Positions 1 to 12,023 of a stretch of 64,000 bases of DNA are shown here, piece by piece. Positions within the stretch are counted from its first letter, which is position 1, and every line of letters begins with the position of its first letter. Source of the stretch: Siphonodentalium dalli (taxonomy: Eukaryota; Mollusca; Scaphopoda; Gadilida; Siphonodentaliidae). The position numbers and the translations under genes are program-made. The notes below the pieces were generated by a model. That model had not been told where the DNA came from. It made no database searches and saw only the letters and a program-made list of their open reading frames with translations. Where the stretch lies: assembly GCA_032622095.1 (NCBI GenBank), contig CP136063.1, positions 64,679,897-64,743,896 of the forward strand, given 5' to 3'.

Positions 1-1176
1 TGAAATTAATCTGATTTTAATGACCACTGAGTGATAATATAAACAACAAGGGTGCTTCATTGATAACACCATTAATCTCATTTAAATTATGGATGACATG
101 AATACACTCCCTGGGGACTCTGTCTAAGGCTGCCATGTGTCATGTCTATCAGTTCATAGGAGAGTTGCCTTATAATGGGAATTTAAATAAATATACTTTA
201 TTTACCTGTGAGTTAGGATATGAGATAGGGTGGAATGCTGTTAGTTGGGGGTGGGGTTCTGGGTCATGTGTGGGGGGTGATATTTTTTGTTTGTATGTTA
301 AATTGATCAAGGAGTTCCTGAATTTTTTATTATTTTTTGGGGAATTATGGCCCTGGCTCCACCACTATTTGACCCAGTGACCCCATTTGAACAAATCTGA
401 ACCCCAGTCATTCAATGACCCCACATACCAAATATAAACTAAATCGGCTTAATGGTTATTGACAAGAAGTCGTTATAAGAATTACCAAGGAGGAATATAG
501 TTATGGCCCTGGTTTCGCAACTGTTTGACACAGTGACCTCATTTGAACAAATATTAATGACAGTCACCTAGGGAACATCCACCCCAAATATGATCAAAAT
601 GCAAAAATGTAATTTTTTGGTTTTTAGAGTTATGTCCCTGGCTCTGCCCCTAATTGACCCAGTGACCCAATTTGAACAAATCTGATTCCCAGTCACCCAA
701 GGTCCCTCAGTACCAAATATAAGCTAATTCGGCCCAATATTTTTGTAGAAGAAGTCATTGTAAGAATTACTATGAGTTATGGCCCTGGTTTCTCAACTAA
801 TTGACCGGGTGACCTCATTTGAACAAATCTGAACACCAGTCACCCAAGGACCCTCCATAGCAAATATTAGCTAAATCGGCGCAATGGTTATGGACAAGAA
901 GTTGTTGTAAGAATTACTGTGGAGGAATAGAATTATGGCCCTGGTTTCGCAACTATTTGACCCAGTGACCTCATTTGAACAAATCTGAATGAGAGTCACC
1001 TAGGGAACATCCACACCAAATATGAACCAATTTGGTATGATGGTTTCAGAGGAGAAGATGTTTTTTTAAAAAGTTGACGGACGGACAGACAGACGGACAG
1101 ATGGACAGACGGACGGACGGACGACGGGTGATGACTATAGCTCCACCGGAGACTTCGTCTCAGGTGAGCTAAAAAC
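1..1176 (+). mobile_element. Pearl/HINE-like non-autonomous element, family A (5' end outside window)
   Basis: Non-coding array of degenerate ~140-150 bp units. Each unit carries an 'atggccctgg...caactatttgacccagtgacc' type core. The array is followed by a GACG/GACA microsatellite (about 1077-1126) and then a hairpin at 1138-1171 (TAGCTCCACCGGAGAC / GTCTCAGGTGAGCTA arms) with an A-rich tail. A second element at 42285-43976 ends identically. Tandem core, ACGG-type microsatellite and terminal hairpin match the bivalve pearl / Helentron-derived HINE layout as I know it; the family name is inference. Short open frames here (135-380, 996-1271 minus) are by-products of the repeats. Confidence 0.6.
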
Positions 1177-2175
1177 ACTCCCGCCAAGAAACGCTTACTG
1201 ATAACGTGCGCAAAAGATATGTACCTGTAAACACGTGGTTGGAAATTGGGGCACACAATGGGGACTGTCATTTATCATGGCTATAACTATTACCAATTCG
1301 GTAATACATAAATGACATTCATTGCAAATTCAAACAGAATATATCTTAGATTTAGTAGTATCAATTGACCATTTATCGAATGTTGTCATTGAACTTATTG
1401 ATCAGCTGATGACAATGAAAAAATCTAGGAACCTTGTCGACGTCATAGCAGCAATGATAAAATACTGTAGCACAAATTTATGTTTTGTTCTCTCGTTTGA
1501 TTAATAAAATTATTATTCTGCGCGCTTTAACACTGCGAAATACTTCAGTAAATTGGCCATATCATGATGTGAAAAATCAAAGAAATGACATTGTATTACA
1601 TTAGTTACTTTTATTTGAACACTGAGTTCACGAGCATACGCAGCTATTTTTAAATTGAAAGTGCGCGATCAATGCGGAATAGTGCGCAAGGCATTTACTG
1701 CGAATTACTTATCGGCACTGTCTTGTCCTTTTATATTGAATATGATTGCTCAGGCCTAACAAAAAAATACGTTTGTTTCTGCTAACGAGCTGAAAAAAAT
1801 TAGGGTAGGTAGGTAGGCTTAACTTTTTTTTTTTTTTCTTTTTTTTTTTTCAGTATCTTTAAAAAATAACTGTATAATACTTGTCAATAACCCAAACTAT
1901 GCACTTCTAAGCCCCAATCATTTTAACCCAGATGACAGAGAAACTATAAACTCCAATTCAATCTTACATATGCTTTAATATTTACATATATACTAGTCTA
2001 TATATACTAATATAGTCTTCTATAATCCTAATATTTCCCATATGGTCTGGCGACAACTGGAGTCAGTTCTGCACCACTGCAGTGTTCACATATTGGAGTG
2101 ACCGTCTTGTACCGATCTCTTAATGATGGCTTCAGAACACCACCTTCTCCTCCGCATTCAGTGAAGGATCTAGGT
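1177..2175. other. Interval without recognisable gene
   Basis: No coding exon could be supported. A weak repeat remnant lies around 1750-1850 (aggcctaacaaaaaaa... followed by gggtaggtaggtagg and a T tract). It resembles pieces at 3420-3515, 4450-4545 (reverse) and 5740-5770 and is probably the end of an old DNA transposon. Confidence 0.5.
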
Positions 2176-3103
2176 ATTTTTTGAGGACACCTGTTTTTGG
2201 GCAATGATATGCCAAAGGCATAACCTGAAGGCCTGAGTGGAGGAAGGTTTGGGAGGGGTGACCCCCCCCCCCCCCCCCTGTTGATGGTGGGGCCACCGGT
2301 TCTCACCCTGGAAAATTTGTGAAAATCCATTGCATTTAGAGCTAATCTAGGGCAGAGTCAGTATTTTGAATTTTACTGAGAGGTCAATTTGATTAAGTTT
2401 CTCAAGCATAACTCTGGAAATTTTTTTGGGGATATACTGTTTTGCACCTGTCCGTCCGTCTGTCCATACATCCATCCGATGTCTGTTCATGTCATAACTT
2501 GAACAGTAGTACTCGGATCTCAATGAAATTAGGTATGGATGTTCACTACTATGAGGACATTAAATAGAGGGTTTCATCGTTTTGTTCGGATTTTCCATTC
2601 TAGAGTGTTTCATCTTTGTTTATCTGGAAATGTTGGCTGTTTGGTCCATCCGACGTCTGTTCTGAGGTCATAACTTGAACAGTAATGCTCGGATCTCAAT
2701 GAATGTTCACCACTATGAGGACATTTAATGGCACATTCAACTGTTTTGTTTTGGTTTTTTGTTTTATAGTTATTCATCTTTGTTTACATGAAAATGCTGA
2801 TTTTTTGGGTCCATCTGTCTGAGTATAGCAATCATAAGTTATAGATATGCCCAAATCAGGCGGTATGCGCTAAGAGGGTATGCACCGGACGACAGTCGAT
2901 CTCTTGTTTTATATGTATGGATTGGAAATGCTTATAAGATATTGTCAGATATCTTTTGGTTCAATGGACTATGATTATCCTGCTTGAAATGAGACTTACC
3001 ATTATCACTCTAATTCATATACATGTAATAGGCTATTTTATAAAATTCAAGTGAGACACATACATAATATACTACATGTAGTACAGAAACAATGTCTATT
3101 AAA
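2176..3103 (+). repeat. Dispersed repeat, copy A (partner at 61285-62200)
   Basis: Segments 2176-2401 and 2908-3103 match 61285-61452 and 61453-62200 in order and orientation (shared landmarks: 'acacctgtttttgggcaatgatat', 'ttgaattttactgagaggtcaa', 'atggattggaaatgcttataag', 'cctgcttgaaatgagactta'). Copy A is split by a pearl-like insertion (2402-2907) that copy B lacks. Copy B is split by a MITE (61519-62069) that copy A lacks. No coding capacity is seen; a poly-C run lies at about 2263-2278. Confidence 0.75.
2402..2907 (-). mobile_element. Pearl/HINE-like element, family C, inverted
   Basis: Read on the minus strand it starts near 2905 with CAAGAGATCGACTGTCG, passes two ~175 bp core units (the 'cataacttgaacagta.t.ctcggatctcaatgaa' landmark recurs at about 2490 and 2665), and ends in a GACG/GACA microsatellite (reverse of 2452-2465). 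It is absent from the duplicate block at 61452/61453, so it behaves as an insertion. Exact ends are approximate and no clean target duplication was identified. Confidence 0.5.
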
Positions 3104-3110
3104 GGTACTC

Positions 3111-3250
3111 GATCAATCCGATCAAACTCCTCTCAATTACTATTTCAATGGCTTCGGGGGTCAAAAATATTTGATTTGAGTCGAGGAAGCCACCCATCAA
3201 AGCTCAGATTTATTAGATATCGATTTTAGAAATCTATTATTTTTCATTAT
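3111..3250 (+). repeat. Dispersed repeat, homologous to 15621-15730 (inverted)
   Basis: Shares, in opposite orientation, the landmarks 'tttggcttcgggggt', 'gtcgaggaa.ccacccatcaaagctcag' and 'ttagatatcgat' with the region flanking the long foldback at 15391-15627. It is therefore a relic of the same element family. Confidence 0.6.
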
Positions 3251-4240
3251 CGGGAATACTTTCTGTCCCAGAAGTTTACCGAACAAGCCGACCGACATAC
3301 TCTCGATACTAAATTACATTGAACAAAATGTTGCTATACAACACATTTTGGGCAATTATATACGATAGTTCACAGTCGTTAGCATTATTTTTGGTTTTTT
3401 TTTTGGTCCAATTGTTTTTTTTGTTGCAATGGCAATAAAAAGTTTAGGGTCGGGGGTTTAAAATAGGGTCGGTCGGGTTAGCGGAAACAAACGTCTTTTT
3501 TGTTTAGGCCTCAACATTTAACTAAGAGAATCGTAAGATACAATGTAGGCACGAAAAAATTGTTAATTTATTAATTGCACAAGATAATAGTGCAGACAAT
3601 TGTAACTGAATTTACATGTAACTATCCAAGAATTAATATGTCACTTGATGATTTATTTCATGTTTCATTTCACCACGTAGCCATTGCTTAAAATATTAAT
3701 AAATCACCCAAATATTTCGTGATGTGCTTTTCCGACAGAGAAATTGAAACTGAAAGTCACATTGATCTGTTGATAAACCAAAACTTACCTTTTGTTTGTT
3801 TATTACATTTATTGTTATAAAATATAAACATAAAACCTAATAAATATTCACCATACTGTCATGCATGGGGAGGGGGATTAACAACTCTGAAACAAATTAC
3901 TCCCAGTCACATCCATACAGATGAACATAATTTCATAAAACAAGAGCCACCATACAATTTAGTAATAATACATTTTTTTCCCAATAACTTTGACGTCACC
4001 AGAAAGTTCTGTTGGCTGGAGGTAATGACGTTAGTCATATTACTGTTGGGTAAAGGGTTAAACTGACTTTGAAAATTAAAGAAGCTCGCAGTTAATCACC
4101 CCAAAGTCGAATGGGTGAAGGAAATTTTTAAAGATTGCCATTGAGAGGTCAACCTAGAAGAACTCCTCCATATCTATATATCATATTTTCCCATTATCTT
4201 TTAGAGATAGTGTTCCCATCAGACCCATCTGCTCATCAGT
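3251..4240. other. Interval without gene; old transposon termini
   Basis: No coding signal. About 3420-3515 (gggtcgg...gttagcggaaacaaacg) recurs inverted at 4450-4545, consistent with ends of a degenerate DNA element. At about 4045-4062 there is TGTTGGGTAAAGGG followed by TTAA, identical to the terminus of the TTAA-flanked MITE at 40599-40989. This looks like a solitary end of that family. Confidence 0.4.
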
Positions 4241-4345
4241 CTATTGATGAAGGAGGCACCATTGAAGGAGGCACCATTGAAGGAGGTACCATTGATGAAG
4301 GCACCATTGAAGGAGGCACCATTGAAGGCACCATTGATGAAGGAG
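4241..4345 (+). repeat. 15 bp minisatellite
   Basis: About seven imperfect copies of GAAGGAGGCACCATT. The unit length is a multiple of 3, so it stays open in frame (E-G-G-T-I repeats) on both strands. This explains the small overlapping open frames there without implying a gene. Confidence 0.75.
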
Positions 4346-4449
4346 ATCCATTTCTGTATGTTTTTCTCTATTTTTTTTGCACTTACCTGATATAAACTAT
4401 CCAATGAGGTACATGTATAACATCAATCAGTTTCATTTTGTTTTTGCTT

Positions 4450-4545
4450 TACTGCTATACAGATCCCTAAGGCCAACAAAAAAAAGTGTTGTGGTCCGCG
4501 TTTCCCAACCGACCCTATTTTAAAGCTGCGACCCTAAAGATTTTG
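4450..4545 (-). repeat. Repeat terminus, inverted copy of 3420-3515
   Basis: The reverse complement carries 'ttaaaatagggtcggt' and 'ttttttgttggcct' in the same order as at 3450-3510, suggesting two ends of one old DNA transposon spanning about 3420-4545. There is no transposase remnant between them. Confidence 0.35.
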
Positions 4546-6288
4546 TTCATAAATTATAAAAAAAATATTATGACGATCTCCGTAGCCCAGTGCATCGCGT
4601 ATGGAAACGAAGAACAGTACGTTTATTCCTCTTATCCAGTTTCTAATAAAGTTCGTGACTACATAATACAGAGAAAATGTTTTCTATAATAGTGATTATT
4701 GTCGAAAAATGCGGACATTTAGCCCAACAAAAAATACTATGTTTAACAATCTGACATTTGAAAGGCTTTTTGCAAACATTCATCCCGCACAAAGAGACAA
4801 ATTTTAAGTTTTTTGTAGCGGTGAGATTGCCACATGTTTATGATTCAGGACTATAGGGACATGTTCCAGCATGGAGTAAGAGTAGAGGGCTTCGGTAGTC
4901 ACTGCCTGGAGCAAAATCTTCCTAAAAGTGGGATGAGCAATAAGTATATGCCAAGCCTGAACATCTTTCTTTTATGTCACAAAAAAGAGCTTTAGTTGCT
5001 GAAAGTGACATTAAGCGCCAATTAATAATTAATGAATATTATTTCTAATATCACTTTTGCTCTACTGTATGATCCGCTCCATCCCCAGAATGCCCTAAAT
5101 TACAAAAAAAACACTGGTAATTTACTACATGTATTTAGTATTCACTCTCAGTTTGTACTATGACAACCACCAGGACACATTCATATATTTGGTTGGCGAA
5201 CACAAGCTGGTATATTACTGAAAATAGTAGCACTTGACATTGGCGACTGGCCCGCAACTCATCCAGATAATGAATTTGAGATCCAAATGGAGTATTGGAT
5301 CCAAACTTAAGTTGACATGCATTCATGCATGAAAGCTGCAAGCCAACTTGTTTTACCTCTCCCAATTTTCTCAGTGTATAGACCAGTCCATGTGTGTTTA
5401 ATGAGTTGAACATCTATTGCACAAGTTTCTTATGTTGCATGGCCTAGGTGATAGACTCATCTTATAACTTACACCATTACAAATGTGTGCAATAATTCTC
5501 AAATTAAAACATGCTTGGATGGATCAACATATCTACATTTTTCAATGCAGTATTTTCTATAACATAACATTTGAACACAGGGTAGATAACGTATATTTTA
5601 ATATCTAGTGTCTGAATATCATGGATACAAAAATGTTCATGTGCATGTAGGATTCTGAAATGGTTATTACATTTTGTAAATCAGTGACCAACTGGCATAA
5701 TTATACTCTAGGGACAATCCCTGCAAATGAAAAAAAAAAAAAAATCCTTCCTACCTACCCTATTTTTTTCTGGCACGAAACCTGAATCACAACACTTATT
5801 TCCAATTTTCACAAAACTAAAAATCCACTTAAAATTAATAACATGATAAATCACAAATCAAATTACACTTTGTTCATCTAATAATCCCAATTTTAAAACT
5901 CCTATGAGACATCCATTGAACTTTGGTGGAAGCCAATACCATACTGAGCTCACTGCCTTTCTGAACGCAATTTGAGGCGGTAAAAAAAAAAATGCTCTCC
6001 TGAATTTTTCAAATTGGCAGTCCTGAGTCAACAATGTGAAGATGATAACTTTTTCCAAGTTGCCTTCTGAGTGGCACATATTGTCGTATTTCATGTTAGG
6101 TAGGGATGCAATGATTAATAGTCTTGTCTGCTATTTTGGAACATGACTGGGTTAATCAACATATTTTTATTATGATGTTAACTGTTAATAATGTCAATTA
6201 AATCCAAGACTAAAGTGCTCATGTCGCATCTAAAATTACACATTTTTGTCAGCAATGTGAACACGTTTTGATTCAATGTATTTTTCAG
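4546..6288. other. Interval without recognisable gene
   Basis: AT-rich unique-looking sequence. Short open frames (4486-4689, 5135-5413 minus, 5858-6094 minus) have no recognisable motif or splice context. Nothing else could be supported. Confidence 0.5.
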
Positions 6289-6558
6289 AGATTCATCCGA
6301 GTTTGAGGATACCCTCGTAGAGGACGACGACAATACTAAAGTAAAACCTAAAGCTACTAGTAGACAAAGGTGGACCGGAAAGAAGAAAATGAAATAAAAC
6401 AATATTTTTCCACATACCTCGAAACAAAAACGACTCCTCGTAATGAAGCTATAAACAGCGCCAAAAGAAGGAGCAAAAACTGTAAGGGTGAACTTTTTCT
6501 GAGAGAAAACCACTTAATCATAAAAAAAATAAGTGCTCTGAATCACAAGAAGAATTAA
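6289..6558 (+). pseudogene. Decayed coding exon with a Trp/Glu-rich SANT-like pattern
   Basis: After a good acceptor (tgtatttttcag at 6277-6288) an acidic then basic frame runs through S-R-Q-R-W-T. A one-base shift near 6375 is then needed to continue into a basic segment (N-E-I-K-Q-Y-F-S-T-Y-L ... K-T-T-P ... C-K-G-E-L) that stops at 6556-6558. The pattern W-x-x-E-E...F...Y-L..K..P resembles a DNA-binding-like C-terminal exon common in uncharacterised invertebrate genes; that likeness is from memory. The distal part is repeated at 11281-11385. Function unknown. Confidence 0.35.
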
Positions 6559-6626
6559 TTGACATTAAATGTGTTTAAGATTTCAGTTCGAACCTACATC
6601 ATTTTTAGTCTCTAACCTGAACATGG

Positions 6627-7170
6627 GGGAGAACTGTGATGTGAGGATTGGTGGCATTCCAATAAACGAGACAGTGGGTTCTGATATAAACAAGACTGCG
6701 GCCCGTGGGTATTCAATTTGAGACGGTTCATTTTCTGCGACAAACTAGTTTTCTCTCTCTGTTTAGGCAGTTTCAGTTACAAGTTAGGAATCACATCATT
6801 ATACTGTTACTCTAGTTACTGACGTCCATCAAAATCCAGATGGTTGAATAAAATTAGTAGATCAGCTGTTTAAAAGATATGTGATTGTTCGTTTTCCGGT
6901 AAACGAACCAATTTATCAGAAAACGGAACAGTCACATATCTTTTAAACAGCTATTTCACTGGTTGTTTTCAGTGTATCGTCTAGATTTTGATGGATATGA
7001 GTAACTAAAATAATGTTAGGATGATAATTTGTCACCAAAACTGTTTAAAGGACCAAACACAAAGAAACAAATTGTTTGTAGCCGAAAAAGAACCGTCTCA
7101 AATCAAATACCCACCATCTCTTTTATCGGAACGCCATCAAATCTCGCGTCGCAGTTCTCACCCCGTGCTG
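6627..7170. repeat. Long imperfect foldback (inverted repeat)
   Basis: Arms of about 250-270 bp fold around a centre near 6905. Inner arms AAAAGATATGTGAT... / ...TCACATATCTTTT are followed outward by matched 'catcaaaatc.aga', 'gagacggtt' and 'gagaact' landmarks. The structure resembles a foldback MITE. In the duplicate block the outer left arm is lost at about 11395. Confidence 0.6.
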
Positions 7171-7278
7171 AAGCGGGTTTGTCTTTAAATTTATTTAAAA
7201 CAAGTATTAGGGCTTGACAAGCGGAATAATCAAGTGGATGAGTTGGAGAATTTCATACTTCATCTTTACTGATCAGTA

Positions 7279-7785
7279 CTCTCGGGATCCAAATAATAGT
7301 AGGGGGCGGAATAATAGTACAGGGGTGAAATTTCCTTCAAAATAAATAATAGTATGGGGCGCAATAATAGTATACGGGGGGGGGGAATTTTTGCAAATAA
7401 ACACTAAGTATGGGTAAAAAATTGTGGTTAGTTTCATATGTTCTCATACAGAGATCATTGGAGAAAAATTGAACCTAATAATTGTTCAAAGTATTCAATT
7501 CATTTTGAACTAATACTAAGTGTGACCCACATTTTTGGATAATACATTGATGTTTAAAATGAATGGTTCCTTAGCCATAGTAGAATATTGGGAATTTTTT
7601 CATGTCAGATTTCAGATTTTAAAACTCTGATAAATTTAGCTTAGGTTTAAGCACATAAATTCATATTTTTTTTTACACATTTAGCTGAAATTTAATAAAC
7701 ATAGGGTCCCAAATAAGCAGCGTACAGGGGGATTTCTCCTTGAAAATAGTTAAGTGTACGGGTACTCTTATTTGGATCCCGAGAG
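7279..7785. mobile_element. TA-flanked MITE (mariner-type) with empty site at 11945
   Basis: Terminal inverted repeats CTCTCGGGATCCAAATAA at both ends, flanked by TA on each side (7277-7278, 7786-7787). The duplicate block has the uninterrupted target gatcagTAtttgat at 11939-11950, so a 507 bp insertion with TA duplication is read directly. It is non-coding, with repeated 'aataatagta.gggg' words. Assignment to Tc1/mariner rests on the TA duplication. Confidence 0.8.
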
Positions 7786-8014
7786 TATTTGATAAAAATT
7801 TATTCTTATGAAAGAACATTAGACGAAAAATAAACAAGAAATGTGCCCCGATTTTGAACATCGAAAACTTCTCAACCATTTCATAATTATAAAATTTACC
7901 TAGCAGTCTTCATTCACATGTCCTACAACTCCTGTACCAAATATCTAACTTAAAATCTACACATGTACAGTATAAGAGCTCTTCAAACTTGCCAGGAAAT
8001 GGCTTAGAGACTAA

Positions 8015-10549
8015 AACGAGAGGCCGATCACGATCGGCAGATGTTTAACCCATACCTTGGCGATAGCGATCTTTTTATGAGTGCAAGAATTTCAACAATT
8101 CACAGCGTACTATTATTTATTAGTTTCATAGTGGAATCAGACATATTGAGCAACTTGCTCATTTAAACACAATAGGAAGATGGATATGACATTCGATTTC
8201 AACCTATTCGGTCACTCCAACAGAGATACATGTATGTGTGATAGATTGATAAAGATAATTATACCCAAACACAGTCAGACAGATGCACCATAGCTGTTAA
8301 AGATATAATTGTTATAATATTAACATCATAATAACTCTATTTATTTAATTCTTACAATGGAACCTGAGTCATAACAGATTATGTTGTTGTGTTAGCTGCA
8401 TAGTAAAAGTTATGGGATGATTGAGATTAGAGACCAACAAACACCTGAACATCTATATAAGTGAGGGGTGTATAGACCTTGATATTAAATATGATTGATA
8501 ATGGTTGGATATAAAATATTTTAATACAGAATTATCAGATAACTAAAGGAGAGATATGAGAAGGGTCAAATTGAAAATATTAGAGTCATAACATTGGATC
8601 GCGTACAGTATACATGTACCTATGGTTAATTTTATTCTAAGCTGATCATTGGAAAGATACAATGTCTGTAACAGCAGAAATATTATTAAATATTGGGTTA
8701 ATATTCTCAAAACCATTCAATCAATACCAAAATCTATACGCATGAAGAATGTATCACAATCAACCTGAATGAGATTATAAAAGTGATTGGGTGAAAAATA
8801 TTTGACCAAAAAGTCAGCTTCAAGAATACCAGAACCATTATTATTATCCTGCGGCCCAAATGCAATAGAGGGAATTTCAAAATAAGATATATCCTCAAAT
8901 GATGAATATTCAATTGGTGGCTTATAATTAATAGAAATTCTTAGTGAACCTGGCCTAAGGCGAAAGAGATAATTTAAAATCTGCGTATCAGATATTATGT
9001 GTCTATGGAATAGGTTAATTTTAATCCTGAAATACATGCAAGTGAAAAGTGGATCACGATCAACCTGGACATAGAATAGGAGAATGAACATATGATGTGT
9101 GGAGAGTGTTAATCATTTTCAATGACATCATATGATGGCACTAATGTGTGGATAAATTGTTTTCTCAAGATAAGACAACAGTGTCTCTGTAAACAACAAT
9201 TCTCTAAACAGCCATGCTCCAGAACATCCTTCACATGGACAATGGACTATTTGTATTAATGCCATGAACATGTTTCAACAGGTTGGGTTAAATTACTATT
9301 GCACACAAACTGGAGTAAAGTATCATCAATCACTTAAATTTGACAGCTCTGGGAGCAGCAGTGGTTTAGCAAAGAGTATCCAGTGTCATTTTCTGATCCC
9401 AATAAAGCAGATTACTGTGTAAAGTTGTTTGTCTTAAATTCTCACAGGGCATATACAATAGGTAGTAAATTACTTGAATTATAATGGGCCATAACTCTGT
9501 TAAAATATATCGGATCAAACCCAAATTTGAACTTGATCTGTATTTCGGGGTGAGGACCACATGTACCAAATTTGGTGTAGATCAGATGAAAAATGTTTTG
9601 AGTTCTAAGTAAAAATAAGTTTGAAAAGGGTTAATTAAACGATACCAAAAACCATACAGATAAAGAACGTGCTAAGAAAAACCTTGGTAAGAAATATGAG
9701 ACATATCAGAAGAAAACAGTTTGACTTAGATGGATCAGATAGCATTTGTGTGCAGGGTTAATTATTTTCTAAACCGATCAACCGATCGATACCAAAAACT
9801 ATACAGGTGAGGGGTGTGTCAATATAAACCTACAAATCAAATATGAAAACAATCGGACAAAAAATAATTTGGTTACAGCATCGGATAGCTCATGCCTATG
9901 TGCGGATGCAAAGTGTTAATAATTTCTAAACCGATCAACCGATCGATACCAAAAACTATACAGGTGAGGAGTGTGTCATCATAAACATGGGAGTAAAAAT
10001 AACTCTAATTCCCATAATACAGATTTACTGCTCTCAGAGCTAAACTGATACCACTGGTAATTAATTGTAGACTGCTATGGTTATCTGTTCAATTCTTAGT
10101 TGAAAAAGGGCCATAACTCTGGTATAAAATGTTGGATATAACCCATATTCAAACTCGATCTGTATTTTGAGTTGAGAAACTCGCATACCAAATTTGGTTC
10201 CGATCAGATAAAAAAAAAATTGAGTTATGGCAGCATGCATGAATTCTAAGTCGAAAAAGGGCCATAACTCCATTGAAAAATATCGGATCAAACCCATATT
10301 CGAACTCGATCTGTATTTTGGTCCGAGAAACTTGCATACCAAATTTGATTCTGATCAGATAAAATTGTTTTGAGTTATGGTAGCATGCATGAATTCTAAG
10401 TCGAAAAAGGGCCATAACTCCGTGAAAAAAACTTGGATCGAACCCATATTCGAACTCGATCTGTATTTGGTGCTGACAAATTCATATACAAAATTTGGTT
10501 CCGATCAGATATAAAATGTTCGAGTTATCGCACCATGCGTAAAGGGTCT

Positions 10550-10587
<38 letters not shown>

Positions 10588-10663
10588 GGACGGACTAACG
10601 ACGAGTGGTCAATCCGGGCAACGACACTATGTTTACCATACTATGGTATGGGTAAACATAAAA
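8015..10663 (+). mobile_element. Full-length pearl/HINE-like element, family B copy 1
   Basis: Begins with ACGAGAGGCCGATCACGATC, which includes the inverted pair GCCGATC/GATCGGC at 8023-8038. It continues through AT-rich sequence with repeated 'accgatc...ataccaaaaactatacaggtgagg' units (about 9780, 9930), then three ~150 bp units built on 'aaagggccataactc...aactcgatctgtatttt' (about 10080-10430), a GACA/GACG microsatellite (about 10553-10596) and a terminal hairpin at 10629-10659 (ATGTTTACCATAC / GTATGGGTAAACAT). The second copy at 12761-14812 shares both ends. No protein is encoded. Confidence 0.65.
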
Positions 10664-11280
10664 ATGATGTAGGTTCCCGGTCCAGGTTTCACTATATCAG
10701 TGTATTTAAATGAATGTTCCAGTTGCACTAAGGTAGTGAATTTAAAGGGACATATTTAACTCAAAGAATTGCTGTAGAGGCCATGACCGAGGTCCCATGT
10801 ATTGGTCGATTTCCATTCTTTGTGCTTTTATAACCAAAATAAATTGGATAGCAAAATGGCAAAAATAATATTTTCATGTTAGGCTAAACAAAAAAAACAT
10901 AATTGGTTCTCGGTAAATTTTTTTCTTCAAATAAGTGAGGGAGGCATGGTTTTATTTTTATTTTTATTACTTTCTTCATCCAGTAAAATGTACTATGATA
11001 TCGTTCTCGGTATATGAGAAGGCTGACCCAGTTGAGAAAAATTTCTTGTGCATAAAAACTTATTAACTGATACAAAGTGGATAATGTACAAGTTGCCAGT
11101 TCATGGAAGGTTGATGACTACCGGAATTTTTTTTGGGGGGGGGGGGGGGGGACATTAGTATTAGGTGGTCAGTTTTACTCTGTTACAGTGAATATGCCAT
11201 GGTAGATTTGGCAATGGCCGAGAACCAATTATCTTTTTTTCTTTGGCCCTACACAGATTTGTTCCCTGACAGGAATTTAC
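10664..11280. other. Interval without recognisable gene
   Basis: AT-rich with a poly-G run at about 11137-11150. 'attggttctcggtaa' near 10902 and 'gccgagaaccaatta' near 11217 form a loose inverted pair, perhaps ends of an old ~330 bp element. No exon supported. Confidence 0.4.
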
Positions 11281-12023
11281 AGCGCCAAAGGACAGAGCAA
11301 AAACTGTAAGGGTGAACTTTTTCTGAGAGAAAACCACTTAATCATAAAAAAAATAAGTGCTCTGAATCACAAGAAGAATTAATTGACATTAAATGTCATT
11401 TTCTGCGACAAACTAGTTTTCTCTCTCTGTTTAGGCAGTTTCAGTTACAAGTTAGGAATCACATCATTATACTGTTACTCTAGTTACTGACGTCCATCAA
11501 AATCCAGATGGTTGAATAAAGTCAGTAGATCAGCTGTTTAAAAGATATGTGATTGTTCGTTTTCCAGTAAACGAACCAATTTATCAGAAAACGGAACAGT
11601 CACATATCTTTTAAACAGCTATTTCACTGGTTGTTTTCAGTGTATCGTCTAGATTTTGATGTATACGAGTAACTAAAATAATGTTAGGATGATAATTTGT
11701 CACCAAAACTGTTTAAAGGACCAAACACAAAGAAAAAAATTGTTTGTCGCCGAAAAAGAACCGTCTCAAATCAAATACCCACCATCTCTTTCATCGGAAC
11801 GCCATCAAATCTTGCGTCACAGTTCTCACCCCGTGCTGAAGCGGGTTTGTCTTTAAATTTATTTAAAACAAGTATTAGGGCTTGACAAGTGGAATAATCA
11901 AGTGGATGAGTTGGGGAATTTCATACTTCATCTTTGCTGATCAGTATTTGATGAAAATTTATTCTTATGAAAGAACATTAGACGAAAAATAAACAAGAAA
12001 TGTGCCCCGATTTTGAACATCGA
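11281..12023 (+). repeat. Duplicated block, copy 2 (copy 1 at 6452-7864)
   Basis: Colinear with copy 1 at high identity. It lacks the 157 bp stretch and the TA MITE and so provides the empty site for the latter. It starts at 'acagcgccaaa' and ends at 'ttttgaacatcgaa', where homology stops abruptly in both copies. Confidence 0.8.

Larger units (their letters stand above)
6452..7864 (+). repeat. Duplicated block, copy 1 (copy 2 at 11281-12023)
   Basis: Nearly identical to 11281-12023 apart from two indels. A 157 bp stretch (about 6573-6729) is missing from copy 2, and a 507 bp MITE (7279-7785) is present only here. The block includes the tail of the decayed exon, a long foldback, and a 62-codon open frame at 7029-7217. 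That frame recurs in copy 2 with two replacement and three silent changes, so there is no evidence of selection on it. Confidence 0.8.

Noticed and set aside
996-1271. 91-codon minus-strand frame with repeated S-V-C-L-S-V
   Set aside because: Translation of the GACG/GACA microsatellite; similar frames occur at every such microsatellite in the window.
7029-7217. 62-codon frame conserved in both duplicated blocks (also 11697-11885)
   Set aside because: Lies in the arm of a foldback, has no ATG (starts at TTG), and differences between copies show no excess of silent changes.
8015-8069. Possible tRNA-like or SINE head in the conserved 53 bp motif
   Set aside because: No A or B box and no cloverleaf; the inverted GCCGATC/GATCGGC pair and its pairing with a distant 3' hairpin fit a pearl/HINE terminus better.
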